Positions 43,421 through 55,100 of a stretch of DNA of 64,000 nucleotides are shown here, one piece after another. Location of the stretch: contig CM055607.1 in assembly GCA_029379385.1 (NCBI GenBank), positions 31,059,235-31,123,234 of the forward strand, given 5' to 3'. This DNA is from Quillaja saponaria. Lineage: Eukaryota; Streptophyta; Magnoliopsida; Fabales; Quillajaceae. Below the pieces are notes generated by a model. The model saw only the letters and a list, made by a program, of their open reading frames with translations. It did not search any database and had not been told where the DNA came from. Position 1 is the first letter of the stretch, and every line of letters starts with the position of its first letter. The translations under genes were made by a program, and so were the position numbers.

Positions 43421-44149
43421 CAGAGTCCTATGTACATAATTTCTAGCTGGCCTGGCTCTTTTATGTAAAGATTCTGAAGATTCCATGTTGTGGTGGAATT
43501 CCAATAGGCATCAAATACGGGTAGAATCTCAACTGATATCCGCCTGAATGTAACTGACATGCCTAAATTTACCAAATGAAAAAGCGAGATTCAATGCCAA
43601 ATGGAGAATGTACATCTGGCTATGCCACTTGTATTGGCCTCATTTACTCAGTACCACAAAAATAATGTTGTCCACATTTATTGCGAATGCTTTTTTACTT
43701 AATTTTCGTGCTGAAAAATGCCAATAGGAGTATACGAAATTTCCATACCATTACAACTACAATCAGTTCGGATTCTTCATTAAGTTCGGATCAAGTCAAG
43801 TTTGCTGCTAAACATGAAACCATAAAAAATAAATTAAAAAATAATATATATATGGAATAATCCACGGGCCTTTCCAGTGGAAACAAAATTAAATCTAGAA
43901 TTGAAAACTACAGAACAGATGATTAAGCTAGAGGAGTAGGAGCCAACTAAGATTACTGATTCTCTGGAGAAAAAAAATCATTGTATAAGGATGGTACAAG
44001 AGAGAAAACACGGCAGAGTTGGTGCAGATTTTCACCGTCATTTGTGACAAGCATGACACATCGTCCTCCTCTTCAACTATCATGGAGGATCCCTGCTTTG
44101 GCTCATGTATAGACATCAAACCTGCAAGCTGTTGTCATCCTTCACAAAC
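43421..44149. other. AMT1 upstream region and TTC4-like 3' UTR
   Basis: AMT1 and the TTC4-like gene are both on the minus strand, so this spacer holds the AMT1 promoter and the downstream end of the TTC4-like gene. There are no further elements I can support. Confidence 0.45.
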
Positions 44150-47100
44150 TCAAGATGGAAGTGTCCATTTTCCAGCTTTGAACTCCTTATAAAAGCTAGA
44201 GCGCTTTGAAACAACATAGAAGACTGCAATAGATAATATTCAGAAGATATTCTGGAAACGTATAAATATCAAAAAGAAAAATGCCATTCTTGTGAGTTGT
44301 GGCCATACCAGGGATCCCAGGAATGATGAAGTGAGGTTCCTTCAGTACAGCATTAAGTGTTCTCTTTTCATTTACTTTGATCCATTTAGAAGAGCCTGCT
44401 GGACATTAAACAAAATTACAATATTGTCATATGGCAGAGAGAAATCAAGAATTCTTCCTTTCTTTCCCAAATGAAATGGGATAATTAGGATAATCAAAAG
44501 AAACATTTTCATCATTTACTTAAGGACTTTCTGTGTTAATCATCCGGTACAGGTTCTGAAGGTACAAGTATAAGGAGTCAAATACTAATCCCAAGGGGTC
44601 CTGGTGCTGCTGGGACCCACATGGGGAAAGTACATCCCAGTGCCATGTATGACCTTGCATATTTAAGAATAGCTTGAGCAACGACAAGAAATGTGCAAAA
44701 GTTAAGAGAATAGTGCATCACAGAGGAAAAAAGCAAACTAATTGATCTTAATTTCATTTATGATACTATTCAGCTTCTGTCATGAGTATTACAAGTATAA
44801 AGACTGCAAGACCATGATTTAGACGTGTAAAGAAGTTTGTAAATAGTAAGACTCGATATGGAGCTATGATATATCAAGGGTTGTGTGGGAAAGCTACATC
44901 ATTGAAAATCCAGGAGAACACTAACAAAATTTCAAAATTCCCAGTTACAAGCAACACATGCTGTCCCTGCAGTTCTCCAATTTTGCTGCCAGTTCAACAC
45001 AAAAATTCACTCACAGCACATGAATAACATGCTTTAGCACACCATAAACCATTGAAACAGAGAATAGAGAAAGTAGACCTCACACGAAAAGGAAGTGGGT
45101 AAAGTAAGGTAAATCCAAAAAGATCCTACCTTCAAATATACCATGGTTGGAACCCTTATCAGCATCTTCCTCTCCATCAACAACACTTATCACATGAGCA
45201 CCTGCAGTCCCCTCCAAAAGATAATGAAAAAGTTTTTCCTTTGATAGAAAAACTCCAGAACCAGCCTGATAATCAAGGCCGACGATCAGAAACAAACAAG
45301 AATAATAACACCATTTAAGACATAAATATTCTGGATTTGATTGATAAGTAAATACAACTAGATATTGAAAATTCAGATGGAAAGATACTTTCTTTGAAAC
45401 TGGCAGCACAAAAAAACTAGCTTATTGAATACCACAGAACCAGTAAGCATAAACATCAAAACTTGTTTGTTGAAACAGATCATGTCTATGTTATAAAAGT
45501 AAACAGCTCATACAGCTTCAATCACGAAATAAATCAATCAATAGACTCGGACAAAGAGCTTCAAAGAACTAATTTCCTAAAAATTAAGGAAGAAATGCAA
45601 CAAGTCCAATTAGAGTTCCACAGTTACAATAAGTCATTAAAACTCGTAAATAACTGGTAAGCATGTCTTCCAAACAAAACATATGATTACATGTGCAAGA
45701 GACAATCAAAACCAACCATATAGAACTAGTGGAGCTTACCTCATAGTACAATTCAATAAATTCATGTGTGTAATTGCTTTCCTTATCCCAAGGTAAGGAT
45801 GAAGATTCAGAAAACATGTTTGATATCTAAGGAAGTAACAAAAAGCACATATATGGAACTCAATCACTCATTTATGTAACCCTTCAAGTATATAAAGCAC
45901 TTCGTATTTCATAACAAGGATATCAAGTCAAGATGAGCTGAAAACGTGTCGGTCTCACAGAAATCATCAATGAAGTCACTGGACATAACTTCTGGATATA
46001 AAAATAGAACTGGCCAATGAAGAATATTATTTTTGTCCAATACTGGTTTTTTAAGTCCAATAAGCTCTCGAAACATTGCCTTCCCAATCTTCAAGCCTCT
46101 ATTTTCTATTGCAGACATGATGTCCTGCACAAATTGATTGAAGAAAGGATATGAGCCTCTAAATGATTAAACAAAGATCTGTATTAGAAAGCAGAGAAGT
46201 TGAAACCTTAGCCTCTGCAACAGCTTTGGAAACTTGAGCCTCGCGCTGTTCATGCTCAAATATCTGTAGATCAACCTGCCTACTGAGCTTTTTTAATTCT
46301 TCGTTTTCAGGGTCCAACTCAAGACACTGTTCACAATATGATTTTGCTTCGGCCAACAAATTTAGTGAGAGAGATGCTTTAGCAGCTCGATATATTGCCT
46401 GAACAATGTCGGTATTGCTTCAAGACAATTAAGCAAGAGATCCAGGGAGAAAAAGTAGAAGAAGAACCCAGATTATACATCACACTGTGCCTAGCAGTAT
46501 GAGCATAACCATAGATTCAATACCTTGGCATTTGATGGGTGCAGCTTAATCGCCTCATCAGCATCCATCAGAGCACGTCTATAATTTCCTAGTAGCAAAT
46601 TTACATGGGCTCTATTTGCAAAGATTAGAGAGTTCTCAGAGTCACTTAAGACTTTCTGATTTATTGCCCTCGTGTAACAATCAATAGCATCGGTATAATG
46701 CTTCTTACCCATCTTGACATATTGGTTTCCCTTTTCCTACAAGGAGAATTGAAAGAATGAATTGATCAAATAAGAGACTATGACAAAAGAAAACATGCTA
46801 TTAGCAATTTCTAGGCATATGTTTGATGTCTAGCCCATGAATATCCACTAAAGTACCGGACACATTGAATTATCTAGAAATATGCATAACACATACTTTC
46901 CACTGGACGGGATTTTATGCTATTGACACCTTCACAATGCTCATGGTTATAGTAGGGATACAGATTATATTTAAACTCAAGCATAACAAAATGGCATAGT
47001 TGGTAATAAGAAGGCATAAAATATCTTTAAACTACTTACTTTAAACCATCCTTTCAAGCTATAACATGTATTTGCCAAGATGTTATGGTCATGTAATGTT

Positions 47101-47866
47101 CTTGAGGGAATATTTATAAATTTTTCCAACATAAAACAGCCAGAATATGGACTTAGATTAATTTCGCCAAGCAGGTCTACAGACTCTACATCTTGTGACA
47201 GGTTTTATAAAATACCGAAGCTTTGGATAAGTTGGGTTTTAAAGGTCTTATAGCATTTGTAAAAATTGGGACTTTCTGACTTCAAAACACCTTCCTGATT
47301 TCCCTCCAACGTACCTTTTCTTTTCTTTTCTTTTTCTTCTTCTTCTTTTGAGAAAGGCTTACTCTATCAAACATTAAGCAAAAATTATGAGTTCTGTTCG
47401 TACAAGTAAAGCCCAACCATCTTATCATAGCCCACTATGTAGTATATTCCCCAGAACATACTGTAAACATGTTAATCCCCCGAGGCAATACCGGGACTAT
47501 AAAATTCAAACAAAATCATGAAAATCGGTGACTGTAAGTATCATCATACTTCAAGCGAATCAAAACCATTTGATACCGTCAGAATCTAATGCAATACTAT
47601 GTAAAACCACAACATCATATATAAAGTATATACAGCTTAAAAAAAATAAAAAATTCCAGAGAAATACAATTCGCAGCCAAGAATAGAACCCTAAAATACA
47701 TTTCTTTCTACAGACACACACTTGACGAGAGAAAGAGTGGGAGAAAGAAGGTGAAGGAGACCTTGAGTTCAATAGCAGCAGATTCTTTCAGTGCAGCAAT
47801 AGCATCAAGGTCCGCTCTTTCCTTTTCTGTAGAAGGCTCTGAACCCGTTTCCATCCATAGCGCCAT
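44150..47866 (-). CDS. TTC4-like tetratricopeptide co-chaperone, 362 aa
   Basis: Eight exons on the minus strand: 47762-47866, 46524-46736, 46207-46398, 45924-46124, 45740-45817, 45130-45265, 44309-44398, 44150-44223. An N-terminal helix rich in Lys/Glu leads into TPR units at about residues 36-140 (EKGNQYVKMGKKHYTDAIDC, NRAHVNLLLGNYRRALMDAD, LSLNLLAEAKSYCEQCLELD). A charged helix follows, then the C-terminal TTC4 domain (WPVLFLYPEV, SDFIDDFCETDTFSAHLDL, LPWDKESNYTHEFIELYYE, KVNEKRTLNAVLKEP, FYVVSKRSSFYKEFKAGKW). TTC4/Cns1-type proteins bind Hsp90 and Hsp70 tails through the TPR clamp. The exon 4-5 junction needs an AT-AC intron (45818-45923); all other introns are GT-AG. Arabidopsis At1g04130 is the likely orthologue. 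Confidence 0.93.
45818..45923 (-). other. U12-type AT-AC intron in the TTC4-like gene
   Basis: On the minus strand the 106-nt intron starts with ATATCCTT, the exact consensus of a minor-spliceosome AT-AC 5' splice site. It ends CTTCCTTAGATATCAAAC, where TTCCTTA matches the U12 branch-point core and its A is 10 nt from the terminal AC. Splicing there joins HLDL to MFSE in phase 0, which fits the protein family. A GT-AG choice using the nearby GTTATG and TTAG would break the frame. Confidence 0.85.
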
Positions 47867-47946
47867 TACCAGGTTGCCTCCGTTTAACTGAGCGTGTGTT
47901 ACAGAGAGAAAGACAGCGCACAGAAAGGCTTCGTGTCGTTTACAAT

Positions 47947-47955
47947 TTTATATAT
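47947..47955 (-). promoter_or_regulatory. Candidate TATA box of the TTC4-like gene
   Basis: TATATAAAA on the minus strand, about 85 bp upstream of the ATG at 47866, giving an expected leader of about 50-60 nt. Confidence 0.5.
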
Positions 47956-47959
47956 ATGT

Positions 47960-49114
47960 ATTTTGGATTCTGAAGAAGACACTAGAAACTACAATATTAT
48001 TGTACACCCAATACTCAATACTAGAACTGCCAGGTTAATAAATTACACGTAATTCAAGTTAAAGAAGAATTTGAAATAATTTTTTGTAGTAGGAATTTTT
48101 GGATTGAGAAAACAAAAGTAAATATTAATTTTTGGTTAATTAAAATTTTATTTTCAGAAATATTTTTATAAAAAAACCATTTCTAGAATATCACACTTAT
48201 ATCATAAAAAGAAGAAATAATACCCTAAATCTAATAATACAAAATAAACATTAAGAATTTGACTATTAATTAAAATCCAAGTAGTTGGTCGGCTAAAAAA
48301 AACACATTAGAATGACATTTTTTATAATTTCAAAAGTTATATAATTACAAATGTTGATATATTGTATCAATATAAATATTATCATATTAGAACCCGAATA
48401 CTTATTAGAAGTTATAAAAATTAAAAACAGAATTCTGATAGAAAAAAAAAAAACTGGATTTAAAATTTTTGTAAAGAGAACAGATACTCCATAATTTGTT
48501 TTCTTTAAGTTTTATATAAATAAAAACATTGGGATTTACTTTTATAATATAAAATCTAATCTTAAACTATGAAATATCAACAGATGAACTTCGAACTCCA
48601 GTCTTCACATGTATGAGCTGTCCTCTCCTCATATAAGGATCTATTTGCCCAAACACGAAGCAATCCCCAACATAGGCACCTTATTTATATTGTAACCAGT
48701 AACGAAATACAATCATTCCTTCATGGAAAATGATTATCTTGTAAATGTCAGGAGGTTTCCATGATCACAGGTAGAAGAAAAGCAAAATTGTAATAATCAT
48801 TGAGGTATCTTAGTAACACCTATCTACTAAGAAAATAGAAGGGAAAAGAAAATGAGAAACCCCAAATCCTAATAATTTGGATTTTGTGTGAGTAGCACAC
48901 AGCAATCCTCCTAGTAAGTGAAAAGCAAGCAGCCCCTGTACAGCATCATTCTACTAACGGGCAGTACTGTACACTTCCAGAAGACTATACACCACCATCT
49001 GCTCCTCATATAGAGTTGCAACCCATTCTACAATGTATATTGATCATCTTCTAGCTATTTGATAAAGAGGAGTGGTTTTTAACTCCTTGCACAATGAGTT
49101 AGAACATAAATCAG
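47960..49114. other. Intergenic region
   Basis: About 1.15 kb between the TTC4-like promoter and the end of the next minus-strand gene. It is AT-rich from 48000 to 48560. The part from about 48650 to 49114 is probably the 3' UTR of the RIN13-like gene. No other feature recognised. Confidence 0.45.
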
Positions 49115-52100
49115 CTATACATTTGCCAAATCATTCCAGGAGTTTTCAAAATCGAATAACAGCATACTCTCATCAATTGCTGTAGGCCCGGGAGATACTA
49201 CATTCAGTTCAGATGGCACAAGGCCATCCGCACCCAACGGAGGAGACTGACTTTGCAAAAGCCAGTTCTCAAATAATAAGTCAATGGAACTCAAGCTATT
49301 GCTTCCAGCAAACAGGGTATTAGACTCCTCGACAGGGAGTAAACGAGTTGCTGACCCTGTGGTCTCTAGATGAGAATTTCCAGCAGAAGGTTGATTAATC
49401 TGGCTAGTATTCTCTACCCAACTGAAGTCACATGCTGAAATATCTTCATTTATGGCACTTTGACTTCCCTGATGAGAGGTCTGAATGATGGCACTTTGAC
49501 TATGATTTCCATGTGCAGAGATATTTCCACTTTGAATCCCATCCTGGTATGCAGGCAGGCTTGCAATAGTATGCTGACTCACATACTCGTTGACACTTGG
49601 GCAATCCAAAACGAGTTGGGTGAGCATCATGACCCTGAATCCCATGCTGAACACTCTGGTTATCACTTAAGTGGGGCAAAGGCTGACTATGTACTTGAAG
49701 TTCGGAACACACTGTACTTTCGCTGACATGATCCAAGTTCGGCTGTGTAGAAATTGGGCATGTGTATGATGGTAAATTCATGCTGGGCCAAACATCATCT
49801 AATCTATTGCAATTTCTGTCATTTGATAATCCTCTTGGTGTATGATGTCTGTCATACCGTGGTGCAACATTAGCACAATTACCATTTCCAGATGAAACAG
49901 CTGAATGGTTTATTGCCTGGGCACTCTCAACAGCGCCTGCACTTTTAAATATTACATTGGAAGGGTCAAACTGAGGACCCAAATTACTTGTAGTATTATG
50001 AGCTCGGTCCCTGTGGATGACTTTGTTACGCACACCAAGCGAACTGCCTAGGCATGTGTCTCCTTCTTGCGGAACGAAATCCTGACTCTTGACTTGTTCC
50101 ATGTCTTATGATACCAGGGACAGTAAAGTTAGTCCCAGCAGAGCAAGCACGAAATGCATTTGGCCGAGAGACCTGATTCTGTGAGAAGGGAAGTGAAGAG
50201 CACGCATGGATTGTTGTTGGGCCTGAGGCCTGATTTTGTTGCGAATTTAGTAAAGAACCACCATGGGCTGTAGCTGGATTGGAAACCTGATTCTGTGAAA
50301 TGGAATTTGGAGCCAGTCTAATGACAAGAGGCGAGACTTGGTCAACCAAAGGAGGTGTCATAAAGGGAGATGTAACAGAAGATTTTGAAGCTGCTAAGGT
50401 AGAAGGTTTTCCCATTTTGAGATTTCTCCTTTGAGTTTTCCATATTTCAGATTTATCAGTGGCATGACAATGATCGGTACTGGAGATACCAGTGCCCCAC
50501 TTTATACAAGGTGCTAGCGAGTCACACACAAAACAATGGCACTGCATGTCAGCATTGACACGAATCAGAGCTACAGAAACTTAAACTAACATTTAAAGCT
50601 AACATACAACTGTAACTAACACATAATTAAACTATAAAATTGGAATAGGTTACAATAAGGACCCTCTTGAGATCATTATCTTTACCTGCTCACAGTGCCT
50701 CTCATGTGAAGTTGAAGTGAAAGGAAACTTCGCACAAAGATGCCTCGGATGAGGATAGTCCCTGCACGCAATCTGTGCCACAAACAAAAACATGGCATGA
50801 GAAATATAGCAGATACATTTTTCAATTCAAACCTAATAGGATCGAAAAAAAATAAAATGGAAAGCTAAAGATAAGGTAGCATGGTTATGCACAGATTAAA
50901 AGAAGATCAAAATTAAGCAAGCATGAATGTAACAGAATAAGTAAAAGCAAATGGCAAAAGACAATGCTGCACCACCAAACAGATGGCCCGAAAGAAAGTG
51001 CTATCACATTGCTCTTTGAGTAAATCAAGCATGCTTCCCATATACTTGGGAACTTCAGTGAAAGGATAAATAGGTATTTGCTAACCATCAAGCAGCTTGG
51101 ACTATTAAACAAGGTCCCTCCCAAAAATATGCTTTCTTCAATAAACCCCTGACTTAGGTTTTAAGTGTTTGCCCATAACTTCTAAATCTCAACCAGGACA
51201 GCAAGTCAATTTTTGAATATTTGAATTCGTCCATCCAAAAGGGAGTTTTTTCCAAGTGCAACAGTTAATATGGCTAGCCAAGATCCATGTCTTCAGCAAT
51301 TCTCAAACTTTAACTACACAAATGGCAAGTTCCAGTCCTGCAAGAGTTTGCCATGAGGAAAAACCTAGCATTGCTGTAACATCTAGATTCTACATGTTCA
51401 AGTGCCGATCTAACTTGTGGAAGAAAGGGAAAGAATCCCATTCTATGCCATGACCACATGATATGATATTTTAAATGTCCATTTGTGCAATTGGCCATCC
51501 AAGCTTGCAGAATCCATACACAAGCTCACCTAGCTGCCTTCTCATTCCACAGTTCACAGAATCCAGGTAAAAAAGAAAATAGTTTTTTTCTGAACAGCTT
51601 GGGAATTAGCTCTTTAGCACGGCTCGCCTTGAGCTCGGTTCGTTTCTTAATGAGCCCAATCTTTATTTAGGACTTTTTTTTATTAAATGAGCCAAGCTCA
51701 ATCTTTGCAAAGCTTGGCTCTTAAACTTGCAAGCCAGCTCGTTCAAAATAATTAAATATATATTCTTAATATTTTTTATACATAATATAGGTCTATAATA
51801 AATATATTTATATGAAGAATAAAACAAAATAAGTTGCTTGGCTTGCTGGTAACCCACCTTGGCTACTATCTATTATGTCATGGGTTCGTAACAAGCCCGA
51901 CCTACTAGATTTCCTAACGAGCCCAATGCGAGCTTGTACCAAGCCCTAGCTAATCATGGGCCTAGCCTAAAATAGACAAGCCGAGCCCAAGAAGCTCAAA
52001 ACTCGGCTCGGGATCAGCCCGTTTACAGCCCTACAAGCTTGTAAGGAAAGCATCAAATTAAATACATGTATCTGGTGCTAGATAGCTAATTCAATAAGAT

Positions 52101-55100
52101 TTAGCAGATTAACCAAATCATTGAGAATAATATCTGAATAAACACATGCCATGGGAAAATCTAAAAGAATAAAGAATGTCATAACATTAACATAGAAGGT
52201 TGACATCCACTCTAAAAAACCAATGTTTCTAAACCACTAAAAATTCCTTTAAGATTATTGCCATCTTTATTGAAACAAAGGGTAAATAATATGATCATCC
52301 ATTTCCAAACTAGTATCCCTATTGTATTTTTTCAACTACCTTGCCAATGTAAAGTAAACTGGCAGCTTATGCCTACACAACACTACCACAACATGAAGCA
52401 AAATCATTATTTTCAAAACTTCCACTTTGAGGGATTCAAATTACATTTAACATTCTATTGCTTCAATAACCAAATCTAACTCTATAGGGTAAGAAAACAG
52501 GAAGAAAGCCCTTCTTTGCACTGTTATAGTATAGCACGTACAACACTAGGTGCAGAAAAACAAATTTGATGCAGCACCAATAGGTATTTTACTTGAAAGG
52601 GACAATCGAAGTGACAGTTTTTATAAATTCATCAAAGCTAAATTACAATGTAAACTAGCGGTCATCATATAGACTTCCTAAAAATCCTAAAAGATAAATA
52701 CCTAGAGTCCTAATCAAATAGGAAATCCTAATAACATAAAGTCCTAATAAAAAAGAAACTCCTAATAAAAGGAAAACTCTACTAACATAAAGATAAAGCT
52801 AAAGTCCTAACAAAACATAAGTAATAACTCCTAATTATACTAAAATACAACCAATGGTTCAATAATTTCTTGTGAACACAATTCAATATGCCTTGAATCA
52901 TTGCATTGTAAGGATCGCTCTAGACATTGTCTTATTTCATGAACTATTTGTTTTATTTCATGGACTGAATTTTCGATATTTTTTAGGGCATTAATCTCTG
53001 CAGTCTTCCGTGCCTTCCTTTGAGCAATCAACTCGACATCTCCTGCATATCTCCTTAGAAGCCAAGAGTTATAAACCCGGGGAGCCATAAATACATTTAA
53101 GAAAGCATACCAAATCAAAACTTGAATGTCAAAGCAGAATTTGGAAAATATGACCTCAGAATTGAATTCAACACGTCAAAATACCTTGGATATTGATGGT
53201 GGTTGACGATGGAGGAGGTTGATGTATCTACAGTGATATATCTATGTTTTTTGACGAGACGAGATCCTAGGCTCTGATACCAAATTAATACAGCACCAAC
53301 AGGTATTTTACTCGAAAGTGACAATCGAAGGGACAACCGAAAAGGGAAAGTTTTTCTAAATTCATCAAAGCTTCATAACAATGTAAATTAGGGGTCATTA
53401 TATAGATTCCCTGAAAATCCTAAAAGATAAATACCTCGAGTCGTAATAAAACAGGAAATCCTAATAAAAAGGAAACTCCTAATAAAAGGAAAACCCTACT
53501 AATATAAAGATAAAGCTAGAGTCCTAACAAAACATAACTAATAACTCCTAATTTTATCCCTAATCCTAATATTACATAATTTAAATATAATTAAATTATA
53601 ACTCCTAAATTCTTTTTCTTTGTTCTCCATCAAAATTTCTTCCAGGCTTCTTTAAATATTCTAAATCACTCCTTCTGGATTCAAGGACCGAAGCCCACAA
53701 AATATTTATATTTATTTTTTTTATTAAAATGCTCCAATCTACCTTCTAGCAAATCACCCCTCCAACAATGAGTTACAACACTTGAAGGATGAAACAGTAA
53801 CTCCATAAAAAAACTGCTTCGACATGTCACTAAACATGGACACATACACATATTGAGATGGGCTAAAGAACATAAGCATAAATATAGAAACAATCTTTCA
53901 TCATACTAGCTATTAAGAACACCATATTCATTGCAAATAACTAGCATGGAATAGTTTTTTGATAGAAAAATAAAACTTGTTAAGGAGGGAAAAGAAGTAC
54001 ACGTGGGAGAACTAGAAGTCCTCCACTCCTCCTTAGCATAAATAGAAACAAAAAAGAAAAATTCGAGCTGAAAACAATAGGGCTCACCAATTACATTGCA
54101 TATCAACTAAAGAAACACAATGAAAAGCTCCCGAAACTAATATCAAAGAGAAGCAACGAAAATAATCTTTTCCCATAGAAAATACCAGGAGAGATGGCAA
54201 TCACAAAAATTTCTAGCATTGGGTTCTAACAATGCATACTTATGAGTACTTTATTTACATATTTATATTGTTCATATATAAACTTTGCATTGAATATCAC
54301 AAAAATTCTTCATAACACCAAGCACATTTTCACAAGTGAGGAAGATAAAGTCTTATTCTATCCCTTCTGGTGTTATACTTCATGAGCTTTTAAATCTCCA
54401 AATTCCCAACTCACACCTTCAACTCTTGACGCTTTCCCTATTTTTTTAAGAAACACACAAAGAGAACGATAGTACAGTTCATATATTTAGATCAAGCTCA
54501 GTAGTGGTAATATTAACATGCTACAGTTGTGTTTGTGAGCATGCACATATGAAGAGAATTCCAACCGTAATTATATCAGCGGGTCTAACACTAAACAAAA
54601 ACATCACTTGGAATTTGGAAACAACCATATCATACACAAATACGAGAACACATGAAAATTTTAAGCTTCACAATTTTCAATTAAAATGGCAACAGCACCC
54701 CCACGGAGGATGCATATTAATTAAAATAATCCATATGAACAATCCCAAAAAAAAATAATAATAATAATTACTAGAAAGGAATACTAACCATCACTTGGAT
54801 GCTGATATCTTGGTACACATTCAACCTTCTAACTACGATATCCAATAAAACTATAGAAGAATCACGAAACCAACATTTTTGCAAGAGGAATAAACAGGAA
54901 AAGGAAGAAAAGAAAAAAACAGGACCAAATTATTGCATTTTTATGTTTGATTTGTTTTTATCCCACTGTCATTGTTTCTACTAATTTGACAAGTCAAGCT
55001 GCAAACAATATGCATGAAAAACTTCCCCTATGTGACTCCTACATGATCCTAACTGCACTATAAAATCCACAATATGTCTTGAAAGTCTTAGCCACTTACA

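Noticed and set aside
52840..53118. A 92-codon minus-strand frame as an independent gene
   Set aside because: It is the interior of the TRIM element; it may be a gag relic but has no support as a host gene.
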